Notes: generated from the sequence alone by a model not told the origin. A stretch of DNA of 64,000 bases from Bryobacterales bacterium (GCA_020852175.1 JADZBH010000070.1:1-64000), one strand, 5' to 3'. Counted from the stretch's first letter, positions 24,033 to 31,810 are shown. Translations and numbers: made by a program.

Positions 24033-26276
24033 ATGTCGACGCAAGACCCGTCATCATCCTCTTCCTCCCTTCCTTTCAGCAGTTCAACGGCAAAGGTTGT
24101 GGTCGCCACGACTGTAGCGCTTTCCTTTATTTCATTTTGGCGCGGCGCGGCGATCGTGCTCAGCGACCTGGCGTCGACGATGTTCTACATCGGCGGCATC
24201 ACCGAGCAGGCCATAGGGAAAAGCGCTCCCTGGCTGGTGATGGCTGTGATGGTGTTCAGCTTCGCCGTGCGCAGCATCTATCTCGAAAGCTGCTCGATGT
24301 TCGTGCGGGGCGGCGTGTACGTGGTGGTGCGGGACGCGATGGGGCCCTTCATGGCCAAGCTGAGCGTGTCGGCGCTGGTGGTGGATTATGTTCTGACCGG
24401 ACCGATCAGTTCGGTGAGCGCCGGACAGTATCTGGGCCACTTGATCAACGAACTGGCGGCGCTGACGAACATCGAGTTCCACCTGGACCCGCCCACGTTC
24501 GCGGTGTTTTTCGGGCTCGCGGTGACGGGCTATTTCTGGTGGGAGAACACGAAGGGGATCCACGAAAGTTCGGGCAAGGCGCTTCGGATCATGCAGATCA
24601 CCACGGTGATGGTGGTGACGTTGCTGGTGTGGTGTCCGCTGACGTTGTTGTTGCGCGGCGGCGCGGAACTGCCGCCGGCGCCGACGATCGAGAACCTGCG
24701 GTTCACCAAGGAGTCCCTGGGATGGTTGGACGGGACGATTTGGCCGACCATCGGAGCGGTGGGGGTGCTGATCGCCTTCGGCCACTCGCTGCTGGCGATG
24801 AGCGGTTTCGAAACCCTGGCGCAGGTGTACCGTGAAATTGGCTACCCAAAGTTGAAGAACCTGAAGGTGACGGCGAACATCGTGTGCGTGTACGCGATGC
24901 TTTCCACCGGTCTCATCAGCCTCTTCGCGGTCATGATCATTCCGGACGCCGTACGGCCCCAGTATTACGACAACCTGATCGGGGGGCTGTCGATGAGCCT
25001 GGCCGGACCGTACATGTTGAAACTGGCCTTCCACGTTTTCGTGGTGATGGTGGGCGTGCTGATTCTGTCGGGGGCGGTGAATACGTCGATCATCGGTGCC
25101 AACGGCGTGCTGAACCGGGTGGCCGAGGATGGTGTTCTTCTGGACTGGTTCCGGAAGCCGCACAAACGGTTCGGCACAACTTTCCGGATCGTGAACCTGA
25201 TCACCATCGCTCAGGTATTGACGATTCTCGGCAGCCGGGGCGACGTGCTGCTGCTGGGCGAGGCATACGCCTTCGGCGTGGTGTGGAGTTTCTTCCTGAA
25301 GGGGCTGGGCGTGTTGGCGCTGAGATTCCAGCGGAGCGATCAGGAGTATAGAGTTCCGTTGAATCTTCGCGTCGGGAGACACGAGTTGCCGCTGGGTTTG
25401 GGCGCGGCGGTGCTGGCGCTGTTCTTCGTGGCCATCGCGAACCTGCTCACCAAGCAGGTGGCGACTATCTATGGCGTGTCGTTCACGTTGCTGCTTTTCA
25501 CGGTGTTCCTGGTGTCGGAGAAGCTGAACCGGCGCAAGCAGGGGCGGTTGGCGGAGAAGACCACCGAGGAGTTCAACCTGGAGTACCAACCGGAGGCCGC
25601 GCGCGAAACGCTGGACGCGCGGCCCGGGTGTGTGCTGGTGGCGGTGCGGGATTACAGCCGGATGTTCCACCTACGCAAGGTTCTGGAAAAGACAAACATG
25701 CGGCGGCACGACATCGTCGTGATGACGGTTCGGAACGTGACCACGGCGGGCGGAGAGTATGACCTGCACGAGTCCCAGTTGTTCACCACGTATGAGAAGG
25801 AGTTGTTCAGCCATGTGGTGGCCCTGGCCGAGAAGGAAGGCAAGCATGTGGAACTGCTGACGGTTCCAGCGGTGGACCCGTTCGTGGCAATGGTGCAAAC
25901 GGCGACGAATTTACAGGCGTCGCGGCTGGTGACAGGGGTGTCGGCGCGGATGTCGGGCGACGAACTGGCGCACCGCATCGGGCGCGCGTGGGAAAGCATG
26001 CCCGAACCGCGGCACGCCTTTTCCCTGGAAGTGATTGACCCGGACCGTCCTTCGACGTATGTGAACCTGGGACCACATCCTCCCAGGCTGTGGCCCGAAG
26101 ACCTGGACCGCCTGCATGAGCTATGGCTCAAACTGACAGGGGACCAGCGGCTGGGTTCGAAACTGCATCACCGGGACGTGGTGGGCGTGGCGCTGCAACG
26201 CCTGGAACGGGATCTCTCGAGCACGGAGCGGGAAGAGGTTCTGCGGGACGTAATGAACGAACTACGGAAGAATTAG
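24033..26276 (+). CDS. APC-superfamily permease with C-terminal UspA-like domain
   Basis: 747 residues. About twelve hydrophobic segments occupy ~25-510, with APC-type signatures such as AIVLSDLASTMFYIGG, SVSAGQYLGHLINE and ILSGAVNTSIIGANGVLNRVAEDGV. The amino-acid-transporter-like core is followed by ~230 cytoplasmic residues. Within that, ~530-660 resemble a universal-stress-protein fold (GCVLVAVRDYSRMFHLRKVLEK, DIVVMTVRNVT, RLVTGVS), and the tail is acidic/basic and helical. USP-like tails on transporters are thought to sense nucleotides and gate transport. Substrate unknown, possibly amino acids or polyamines. It is convergent with the zinc-ribbon gene, stops overlapping by four nt. Confidence 0.87.
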   Translation: MSTQDPSSSSSSLPFSSSTAKVVVATTVALSFISFWRGAAIVLSDLASTMFYIGGITEQAIGKSAPWLVMAVMVFSFAVRSIYLESCSMFVRGGVYVVVRDAMGPFMAKLSVSALVVDYVLTGPISSVSAGQYLGHLINELAALTNIEFHLDPPTFAVFFGLAVTGYFWWENTKGIHESSGKALRIMQITTVMVVTLLVWCPLTLLLRGGAELPPAPTIENLRFTKESLGWLDGTIWPTIGAVGVLIAFGHSLLAMSGFETLAQVYREIGYPKLKNLKVTANIVCVYAMLSTGLISLFAVMIIPDAVRPQYYDNLIGGLSMSLAGPYMLKLAFHVFVVMVGVLILSGAVNTSIIGANGVLNRVAEDGVLLDWFRKPHKRFGTTFRIVNLITIAQVLTILGSRGDVLLLGEAYAFGVVWSFFLKGLGVLALRFQRSDQEYRVPLNLRVGRHELPLGLGAAVLALFFVAIANLLTKQVATIYGVSFTLLLFTVFLVSEKLNRRKQGRLAEKTTEEFNLEYQPEAARETLDARPGCVLVAVRDYSRMFHLRKVLEKTNMRRHDIVVMTVRNVTTAGGEYDLHESQLFTTYEKELFSHVVALAEKEGKHVELLTVPAVDPFVAMVQTATNLQASRLVTGVSARMSGDELAHRIGRAWESMPEPRHAFSLEVIDPDRPSTYVNLGPHPPRLWPEDLDRLHELWLKLTGDQRLGSKLHHRDVVGVALQRLERDLSSTEREEVLRDVMNELRKN

Positions 26277-26515
26277 GTTTCGGGGGCGCCGTCTGGAGCG
26301 GTCTTGCCGAGGACTTCATTGAACAGCGCTGCTTTTTTCAAATCTTTTTTGGAAGGCGGAGCGATCTCTCGGCGGTAGTCGTGCTCGCTATAACAAGACT
26401 TGCAGCGGACCTTGGCGGCCTCGCCGTTGAGCAGCGACACGATGGAATGGTTGGTGATGCGCTTGCACTTAACGCAAAAATCGTCGATATCGTCGCCAAG
26501 GCGGAGTTCAGCCAT
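26273..26515 (-). CDS. Small zinc-ribbon protein, 80 aa
   Basis: Two CxxC pairs, CVKC at ~14-17 and CKSC at ~38-41, flank a Asn/His and strand segment (RITNHSIVSLLNGEAAKVRCKSC), the layout of a zinc ribbon. The C-terminal half is Lys-rich and then acidic, with no known enzyme motif. Such proteins may bind nucleic acid or act as adaptors. A TATAAT at 26536-26541 and GGAG before the ATG at 26515 give a conventional promoter and start. The stop overlaps the permease stop (TTAG). No family name recognised. Confidence 0.7.
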   Translation of the reverse strand: MAELRLGDDIDDFCVKCKRITNHSIVSLLNGEAAKVRCKSCYSEHDYRREIAPPSKKDLKKAALFNEVLGKTAPDGAPET

Positions 26516-26535
26516 GAAGTCTCCGTAAACTTCAA

Positions 26536-26541
26536 ATTATA
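26536..26541 (-). promoter_or_regulatory. -10 element of the zinc-ribbon gene
   Basis: TATAAT on the minus strand, 20 nt before the ATG at 26515, with GGAG in the leader. No clear -35 at the expected distance. Confidence 0.4.
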
Positions 26542-26651
26542 GCGAATCAAGGTTTGGGGGAAGGCGGAAATCGTAAGGGATGCTGGGGAAGCCCGGCAAC
26601 AGACTTTCGACAGGCGGCGAAGTCTTGGTGCTGGAGCGGGGAGCGGACTGT

Positions 26652-26657
26652 TATACT
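26652..26657 (+). promoter_or_regulatory. -10 element of tRNA-Pro
   Basis: TATACT at 26652-26657 is nine nt before the mature tRNA 5' end at 26667. A TTGGTG at 26625-26630 could be a -35, but its 21-nt spacing is longer than usual. Confidence 0.5.
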
Positions 26658-26666
26658 GAAACGGAT

Positions 26667-26744
26667 CGGGCCGTGGCGCAGCCTGGCTAGCGCGCTTGCT
26701 TGGGGTGCAAGAGGTCGCGAGTTCAAATCTCGCCGGCCCGACCA
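26667..26744 (+). tRNA. tRNA-Pro (anticodon GGG)
   Basis: All cloverleaf arms can be drawn. The acceptor stem is CGGGCCG (26667-26673) with CGGCCCG (26734-26740), seven Watson-Crick pairs, then discriminator A and encoded CCA (26742-26744). The D-stem is GCGC/GCGC (26676-26679, 26690-26693). The anticodon stem is CTTGC/GCAAG with loop TTGGGGT, anticodon GGG at 26702-26704, which reads CCC. The T-stem is GCGAG/CTCGC with loop TTCAAAT. A C-G first acceptor pair is normal for bacterial tRNA-Pro. The minus-strand translation across it gives the well-known false peptide GPARFELATS. Confidence 0.96.
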
Positions 26745-26762
26745 AATTCTTCAAAGACTTAT

Positions 26763-26785
26763 AGGCCCCCAACCCCAAGGGGCCT
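26763..26785 (+). terminator. Possible tRNA terminator hairpin
   Basis: AGGCCCC (26763-26769) and GGGGCCT (26779-26785) form a perfect 7-bp stem 19 nt after the tRNA. There is no T-run after it, so intrinsic termination is uncertain. Confidence 0.3.
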
Positions 26786-26827
26786 GCTCTCCGCGGAAAA
26801 TGGGGAGCAGACCGAATCCCTCCATAG

Positions 26828-26911
26828 TTAAGCAAATAGAACCTTGACGCGCGTTCTGTAGTTGTTGAAGTTGCGGAAGCCGTAGGCTTGGCGGACTCCA
26901 ACTTGGGTCAG
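26828..26911 (-). pseudogene. Possible transposase C-terminal remnant
   Basis: On the minus strand the frame reads VRQAYGFRNFNNYRTRVKV and ends LFA then TAA (26830-26828). The YGFRNFxNYRxRV pattern closely resembles the C-terminal tail of DDE transposases of the ISL3 kind (AYGFRDF-YF-L motifs). No start, DDE residues or terminal repeats were found, and a T7 run breaks the reading frame upstream near 26912-26918. It sits between the tRNA-Pro 3' end and its partial copy. If real, it is the last ~28 residues of a decayed insertion sequence. Confidence 0.4.
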
Positions 26912-27040
26912 CAAAAAAATGAAATCGAGACTTGGCCAGGATCTGGGCATATTGCCGGGCCGTGGTTCCAGCAGGCTGGCCATCGGAACTGAGCGGGAGT
27001 TGAGCGAACACCGCCCGAGTTGCGCCGGCCCGATTCTCCG

Positions 27041-28897
27041 CTACTCTCCCGACTCAGTGTCCCGGTTCCCGTACAGCCCGCTCACCGCATGCCGGTGGTT
27101 CTCCAGCACGCGTGCCCGCCGCACCTTCATCGTCGGCGTGATCTCGCCCGCCTCGATCGTGAAGTCCCGGTCCAACACATGCCACTTGCGAATCTGCTCG
27201 AACGGCGCCAACTGCCGGTTCACCCGCGCCACGATCTTCTTCACGGCCGTCTGCACCGGCGCCGACTGCACCACCTCGTGCATCGGCTTGCCCTTCAATT
27301 CGCTGAATTCCCGCAAGGATTCGAGCACCGTCCCATTCAACGTGAACAGCGCGGCCACGTACGGCAGTTTGTCGCCCACAAGCAACACCTGATGCAACAG
27401 CGGCTCCATCTTGAACAGACCTTCGATCATCGCCGGGTAGATCTTCTTCCCGTTCGACGACACGATCACTTCCTTCTTCCGCCCGGTGATCGCCACGAAC
27501 CCGTGAGCGTTGATCTCGGCGATGTCGCCGGTGTGCAGCCATCCGTCCCGCAGAATGGCCGCCGTCGCGTCCGGGTCCTGCCAGTAGCCCTTGAACAGCG
27601 TGGGCGACCGGAACAGCAACTCACCGTCGCCGGCGATCTTCACCTCCACGCCCGGCAGCGGTTTGCCGATCGAACCGGACTTCGGCCGGCCGATGGGGTT
27701 CAAACACACAACGCCACCTTCGGTCAGTCCATAGCCTTCGTGAATCGGCATTCCGATCGCCGCGTAGAAGTCGGCCAGATCCTTCCCCAACGGCGCGGCT
27801 CCCGAAATGGCCAACCGCAACTCGCCGCCCAGCCGTTCGCGAATTGTGCGGAAAATCATCCGGTCGGCCAGGCTCCACGCCCGCGACATCCACATGGGCA
27901 CGGCACGCCCCTCGATGCGCCGCGTGTGAATCTCGATGCCCAGCCCCAGGGCGCCCCAGAAGATCCGCTGTACAATTCCCGGCCGCTTCTTGATTTCGGT
28001 GCAGATCGAGGTGTACATCCGCTCCCACACGCGCGGCGGCGCGACGAAAAACGTCGGCTTCACCTGCTTCAACTCATGCGGCAGCCGTGACAGTCCCTCG
28101 CTAAAGTACACCGGCATGCCACACCGTACCGGCAGATACTGCACCACGAACCGCTGTGTGATGTGCGCCGATGGCAGGAAGGCAATCGTTCGTTGCCCCG
28201 GTCCCAGGTCCAGGCCGTCCACCCTCGGCGCCATCTCGCAGTTGTCGCAAAGTGCCCCGTGCGACACCAATCCCATTTTCGGTTCGCCCGTGGCTCCCGA
28301 TGTCAGGTAAAGGATCGCTCCGTGTTCCGGTTTCAGCGCCGTTCGGAACCGTTCCGTCAAACCGGGATCCTCCTCCAGCGCTTTCCGTCCGCGCGCCCGC
28401 AAGGCATCCAGGGTCATCACGGAGGGTCCGTTCGCCGGTTCACCCGTCAGCAGCACATAGTGGGCGTCCAGGGAGTCCTCGGCCGCCGTTTGCAGTTTGG
28501 CCAGCAACGTGGGGTTCTCCACGAAGACCACCTTCGGCCCCAGCCGGTGCAGAGTCTTCACATGATCGGCGACCGGATACGAGGTATACAGCGCCGCCGC
28601 GATGCCGCCCGCCACCAGAATGCCGGCGTCGGCCAGATAGAACTCCATCCGGGTCTCCGAATCCAGTGCTGCGAGGTCGCCGTGCCGCAGGCCCAGCGCA
28701 TACAGGCCGCAGGCCACCTCTTCCACCGCCGCTTTGTACTGCACCCAGCTCAGCGAGCGCCATTCGCGCTTTCCCTCCCGCATCTCCTGAAAATGCAGTG
28801 CCGGTTGCTGGCCAAATGCCTCGGCGGCCCGCAGGAATAGGCCGTAAACGGTACGTTCACTCACTCCGGGTATGGTAACAGGGCCTTGCCACGTCAT
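27041..28897 (-). CDS. Long-chain fatty-acid--CoA ligase (AMP-binding)
   Basis: 618 residues, the length of FAA1/FadD15-type enzymes. Motif A10-like ILYLTSGATGEPKMGLVSH binds ATP phosphate; YGLTEGGVVCLNPIG follows; LHTGDIAEINAHGFVAITGRKKEVIVSSNGKKI holds the hinge Asp and the catalytic-domain core; the C-terminal Lys region PFEQIRKWHVLDRDFTIEAGEITPTMKVRR is conserved. It activates long-chain acids with ATP and CoA for lipid remodelling or beta-oxidation. No signal peptide, so cytoplasmic or peripheral. It diverges from the inositol-monophosphatase-family gene. The plus strand is C-rich here, unlike the G-rich region left of 26.5 kb. Confidence 0.93.
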   Translation of the reverse strand: MTWQGPVTIPGVSERTVYGLFLRAAEAFGQQPALHFQEMREGKREWRSLSWVQYKAAVEEVACGLYALGLRHGDLAALDSETRMEFYLADAGILVAGGIAAALYTSYPVADHVKTLHRLGPKVVFVENPTLLAKLQTAAEDSLDAHYVLLTGEPANGPSVMTLDALRARGRKALEEDPGLTERFRTALKPEHGAILYLTSGATGEPKMGLVSHGALCDNCEMAPRVDGLDLGPGQRTIAFLPSAHITQRFVVQYLPVRCGMPVYFSEGLSRLPHELKQVKPTFFVAPPRVWERMYTSICTEIKKRPGIVQRIFWGALGLGIEIHTRRIEGRAVPMWMSRAWSLADRMIFRTIRERLGGELRLAISGAAPLGKDLADFYAAIGMPIHEGYGLTEGGVVCLNPIGRPKSGSIGKPLPGVEVKIAGDGELLFRSPTLFKGYWQDPDATAAILRDGWLHTGDIAEINAHGFVAITGRKKEVIVSSNGKKIYPAMIEGLFKMEPLLHQVLLVGDKLPYVAALFTLNGTVLESLREFSELKGKPMHEVVQSAPVQTAVKKIVARVNRQLAPFEQIRKWHVLDRDFTIEAGEITPTMKVRRARVLENHRHAVSGLYGNRDTESGE

Positions 28898-28954
28898 GCC
28901 TCATTTCCGCTCCCGGAGTGGTCTGTCCTCGCCGTCATGGGAAAATACCTTCAT

Positions 28955-29755
28955 ATGGATTTTTCCCGTGAGCTTGACGTGTGCCTGGGTCTCCTCCGCC
29001 AGGCGGGCGAGGTGGCGCTTGATTTCCAGCGCCGCGGCGTCACCGCCGATACAAAGGCCGACGATTCGCCCGTCACGGAAGCGGATCGCGCCTGTGAACG
29101 CCTCTTCTCCGAAGGCCTTGCCTCCGCTTTCCCCTCCGACGGGCAACTCGGGGAGGAAGGCGCCGCCCGGCCTTCCGCCAGCGGCCGCCAGTGGATTATC
29201 GATCCCATCGACGGTACGCGCGACTATGTCCGCCGGAACCGCCTCTGGTCGATGCTGCTCGCCCTGGAAGTCAACGGTGAAGTTCTGCTCGGCGCGGCCC
29301 ACTTCCCGGCGTTCGGCGAAACCTACTACGCCGTGAAAGGCCAGGGCGCCTGGCGGACCGGCGCCGGTGGAGCGCGCGACCGCATCGCCGTATCCGGCAA
29401 AAGCGAAACGGCCGAAGGCGTCATCTGCGTGAACTCGCTGCAGAACATCACCCGCTGGCCATTTTCCGCCGACCTGGTTCAATGGCTGGGACGCTTCTGG
29501 GCCGTACGCAGCCTGGGAGGCGCGCTGGACTCGATGTTTGTCGCAGCGGGCCACGCCGATGCCTGGATAGAACAGGGCGCCAAACCCTGGGACCTCGCCT
29601 CCATCCAGATCATCACCGAAGAGGCCGGTGGCGTCTTTTTCAACTTCGACGGCGGCCGCAGCATCTATGCCGGAAACTGTGTCACCTGCACGCCCGGATT
29701 CGAGACCGAGCTCCGCGCTTTCGTTGCCGCCGAACATGCCCTCGGGCTCATGTAG
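28955..29755 (+). CDS. Inositol-monophosphatase-family phosphatase (histidinol-phosphatase-like)
   Basis: 266 residues from ATG 28955. Motifs of the Li-sensitive Mg-dependent phosphatases are intact: TKADDSPVTEADRACE, LGEEG (metal Glu), WIIDPIDGTRDYVR (DPIDGT, metal Asp pair) and WDLASIQIITEEAGGVF (last Asp). The length and DDSPVTEADR wording are closer to the HisN-type histidinol-phosphatase than to classical SuhB, but inositol phosphate or PAP remain possible. An upstream in-frame ATG at 28937 would add six residues; 28955 gives the usual family N-terminus. It diverges from the acyl-CoA ligase; queD follows 53 nt later. Confidence 0.88.
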   Translation: MDFSRELDVCLGLLRQAGEVALDFQRRGVTADTKADDSPVTEADRACERLFSEGLASAFPSDGQLGEEGAARPSASGRQWIIDPIDGTRDYVRRNRLWSMLLALEVNGEVLLGAAHFPAFGETYYAVKGQGAWRTGAGGARDRIAVSGKSETAEGVICVNSLQNITRWPFSADLVQWLGRFWAVRSLGGALDSMFVAAGHADAWIEQGAKPWDLASIQIITEEAGGVFFNFDGGRSIYAGNCVTCTPGFETELRAFVAAEHALGLM

Positions 29756-29768
29756 ACGCTCCCGTATG

Positions 29769-29793
29769 CTGGTAGCTGTCCGGCTCCTACCGG
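29769..29793 (+). promoter_or_regulatory. Stem-loop upstream of queD
   Basis: CTGGTAG (29769-29775) and CTACCGG (29787-29793) form a 7-bp stem (one G-T pair) with an 11-nt loop, 15 nt before the queD start. GAGG (29796-29799) follows. It does not match preQ1 riboswitch classes I or II by eye; it may be a weak terminator or translational control hairpin. Confidence 0.25.
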
Positions 29794-29808
29794 CCGAGGT
29801 TTATTGAA

Positions 29809-30165
29809 ATGATGATTTACAAGGACTTCCGGATCGAGGCAGCCCACCGTCTGCCCCACGTTCCGCCTGGACACAAGTGTTCGCGGCTTCATGGCCACAG
29901 CTTTCTGGTCCGCCTCTGTTGCGAAGGTCCCCTCGACCCAGTGCTGGGCTGGGTGCTCGATTTCGCCGACCTCAAAGCCGCCTTCGCCCCGCTTCACGAC
30001 GCCCTCGACCACCGCTACCTGAACGACATCGAAGGTCTCGACAACCCCACCAGTGAACAACTGGCACGTTGGATCTGGCAGCGTCTGAAACCCACGCTTC
30101 CATTGCTCGCTACGGTCATCGTGCGGGAAACATGCACAGCCGGGTGTGAATACCGCGGCGATTGA
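29809..30165 (+). CDS. queD: 6-carboxy-5,6,7,8-tetrahydropterin synthase
   Basis: Converts dihydroneopterin triphosphate to 6-carboxytetrahydropterin for queuosine. 118 residues, family size. Zinc ligands His13, His28 and His30 (EAAHRL, RLHGHSF), and catalytic Cys24 in [16 protein letters not shown] and [11 protein letters not shown] near the C-terminus complete the T-fold active site. Two tandem ATGs (29809, 29812) could start it; GAGG is nine nt upstream of the first. It follows the phosphatase gene on the same strand and is convergent with the secreted protein gene. queC is at 19.6 kb. Confidence 0.93.
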   Translation: MMIYKDFRIEAAHRLPHVPPGHKCSRLHGHSFLVRLCCEGPLDPVLGWVLDFADLKAAFAPLHDALDHRYLNDIEGLDNPTSEQLARWIWQRLKPTLPLLATVIVRETCTAGCEYRGD

Positions 30166-30183
30166 CGGCAGGCGAACTGCTCC

Positions 30184-30744
30184 TTACAAAATCTGAACCG
30201 CAACAGCGTCGGGCGTCACCGCCACTCGCCGGATGTTGCTCTCCAACTGGAACCAGGTGTTGAGCTTTGCGTTCGGGTACCGGGGCAGCACATAGTTCGC
30301 GATCACCCAGTCCAGCGCGCGCCCCTCCAGATTCCACCCGTCCACATCCACGGAGAGCAGGTCCACCCGGCACCAGCCGTCCTGCGAGGTTACCCGCACC
30401 TCGACGTCCACCAGCCGCTCGCCGCTCAGCAGCAACCGCGACACCAGGCCGGGCGGCCGCCCCTCCACACTCTCGGATACCTTGCGGAAATCGATCCAGG
30501 CCGACCCCTCCGCCCGGCTCGTTCCCAGACGGAATGAAGGCGTACGCACCCCGCGCACCTTCTTGCGCAGCAGCTCCTCGCGTGCATAGTCCAGCAGTTC
30601 GCCGCTGGTGAACCGCACCGTCTGGCCGCTGGGAACCGTATTCTTTTCAATTGCTTCCAACTTGGCCCTCGCGGGCGATCCTCCGGCTCCGCGCAGTCTT
30701 CCGCCCGTGCTCGCCAGTGCCAGTAAAAATGCCAGTCTGGTCAT
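30184..30744 (-). CDS. Secreted hypothetical protein, 186 aa
   Basis: No family recognised. MTRLAFLLALASTGG begins a short Sec signal peptide. The mature part is ~160 residues, beta-rich (TVRFTSGELLDYAREELLRKK, LVSRLLLSGERLVDVEVRVTS, WCRVDLLSVDVDGWNLEG) and ends in strands typical of a small periplasmic lipid- or ligand-binding protein. No lipobox Cys near the signal. Divergent from the bestrophin gene (94-nt gap). Function unknown; conserved acidobacterial protein is likely but unverified. Confidence 0.75.
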   Translation of the reverse strand: MTRLAFLLALASTGGRLRGAGGSPARAKLEAIEKNTVPSGQTVRFTSGELLDYAREELLRKKVRGVRTPSFRLGTSRAEGSAWIDFRKVSESVEGRPPGLVSRLLLSGERLVDVEVRVTSQDGWCRVDLLSVDVDGWNLEGRALDWVIANYVLPRYPNAKLNTWFQLESNIRRVAVTPDAVAVQIL

Positions 30745-30838
30745 CGCCTCCTCATTGTCCGGCTCATCCCCTCATCTACCCCATCGACGCCAGACGCTTC
30801 CGAGTGGTTGCGCCTCCGGAAACGCCGTGTGCGGCACA

Positions 30839-31753
30839 ATGGTCACACTCACCATGATCCAGTATGACGCCCACAAGTGGCTCGATCATTTTTTCGATCT
30901 CCGCGGCACCCTCATTCGCCAAATCACCCCCCGAGTATTGGGGCTGGTTCTGTGGGCCGCGATTGTCGTTGCCATTCACTTCCACATCCGCCCCGTGGGG
31001 GCCGGAGTCACGGTTCACTCACTGGTGGGCGTCGCGCTGGGCCTGCTGCTTGTGTTTCGTACCAACGCCTCCTATGACCGCTTCTGGGAAGGCCGCAAGC
31101 TCTGGGGAGGCATTGTGAACGAGACCCGCAACGCCGCTCTCATGGCCAGTGTCCATCTTAAAGATGCACCTGGACTTGTTTGGCGTTTCACCCGTTGGAC
31201 GGCCCTGTTTCCGTGGATGGCCATCAGCACCCTGCGTAGCGCGCCGGTCTTCGGTCCGGTGGCGGCGGAACTGCCTCCGGCGGACCGTCTGGCGCTGGAG
31301 TCCTCGCAGCACCCGGCGCTCTACTCGGCCCGCCAGATGAGCCTGTGTCTGGCCGAGGCCCGTGAGCGCGGCTTCATCACCGACTATGTGCAAGTGGCCA
31401 TCGACCGCAACACGCAACTGCTGGTGGACTACCTGGGCGGTTGCGAGCGCATACGCAAGACGCCGCTGCCGTTTGCCTATGTGGTTCACCTGCGCCGCGC
31501 CCTGCTTCTGTACTGCATCACACTTCCCTTCGCTCTTGTGGAAACTTTCGGCTGGTGGACCCTGCTTGATGTCCTGTTGGTGGCTTATACATTTCTGGGC
31601 ATCGAGGAGATTGGCGTCGAAATCGAAGGCCCCTTCGGCAACGACGAAAACGACCTGCCTCTGGAGGCGATCAGCGAAACCATCCATCAGAACCTCTACA
31701 GCATCGCCGGCATCGCGGCCGGCCAACAGGAGATCATGCCCGAGGGCCTCTAA
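30839..31753 (+). CDS. Bestrophin-family anion channel
   Basis: 304 residues, the usual bacterial bestrophin length (~300). Hydrophobic segments at ~28-48 (VLGLVLWAAIVVAIHFHI), ~55-75 (VHSLVGVALGLLLVF), ~220-245 and ~245-265. The hallmark RTNASYDRFWEGRKLWGGIVNETRN is present, with the conserved TPLPFAYVVHLRRALLLYC near TM3. Bacterial bestrophins are pentameric ion channels in the inner membrane. The open frame extends to 30608 but that part is antisense to the divergent gene; ATGs at 30839 and 30854 are both possible. Followed 57 nt later by the SYLF-domain gene. Confidence 0.93.
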   Translation: MVTLTMIQYDAHKWLDHFFDLRGTLIRQITPRVLGLVLWAAIVVAIHFHIRPVGAGVTVHSLVGVALGLLLVFRTNASYDRFWEGRKLWGGIVNETRNAALMASVHLKDAPGLVWRFTRWTALFPWMAISTLRSAPVFGPVAAELPPADRLALESSQHPALYSARQMSLCLAEARERGFITDYVQVAIDRNTQLLVDYLGGCERIRKTPLPFAYVVHLRRALLLYCITLPFALVETFGWWTLLDVLLVAYTFLGIEEIGVEIEGPFGNDENDLPLEAISETIHQNLYSIAGIAAGQQEIMPEGL

Positions 31754-31810
31754 CGATCTGGCAGCCCCGCCCCGTGCAATGCGATCATATAAATACCAAA
31801 GGAGATTTGG

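Larger units (their letters stand above)
26718..27033 (+). repeat. Partial duplication of the tRNA-Pro 3' end (att-like flanks)
   Basis: The tRNA sequence CGAGTT (26718-26723) plus CGCCGGCCCGA (26731-26741) recurs at 27016-27021 and 27023-27033 as CGAGTT-G-CGCCGGCCCGA. The eleven-base part is exact, and the T-loop in between is reduced from seven bases to one. The copies bracket ~275 nt that carries a possible transposase remnant. This is the layout expected of an integration at a tRNA 3' end, later decayed. The second copy ends just beyond the stop of the acyl-CoA ligase gene. Confidence 0.45.

Noticed and set aside
26338-26901. 187-codon minus-strand frame across the tRNA region
   Set aside because: It contains the peptide GPARFELATSCTPSKRASQAAPRPDPFQ split over the tRNA-Pro antisense strand, a known false-protein pattern.
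26745-27015. Canonical dif site near the skew switch
   Set aside because: No clear XerC/XerD-type 28-mer was recognised by eye. A motif search with acidobacterial dif sites would be decisive.
29756-29808. PreQ1 riboswitch upstream of queD
   Set aside because: The short stem lacks the A-rich tail and pseudoknot pairing of known classes. Kept only as a low-confidence hairpin.
30608-30838. Upstream extension of the bestrophin gene
   Set aside because: It is antisense to the secreted protein gene and lacks the bestrophin N-terminus.
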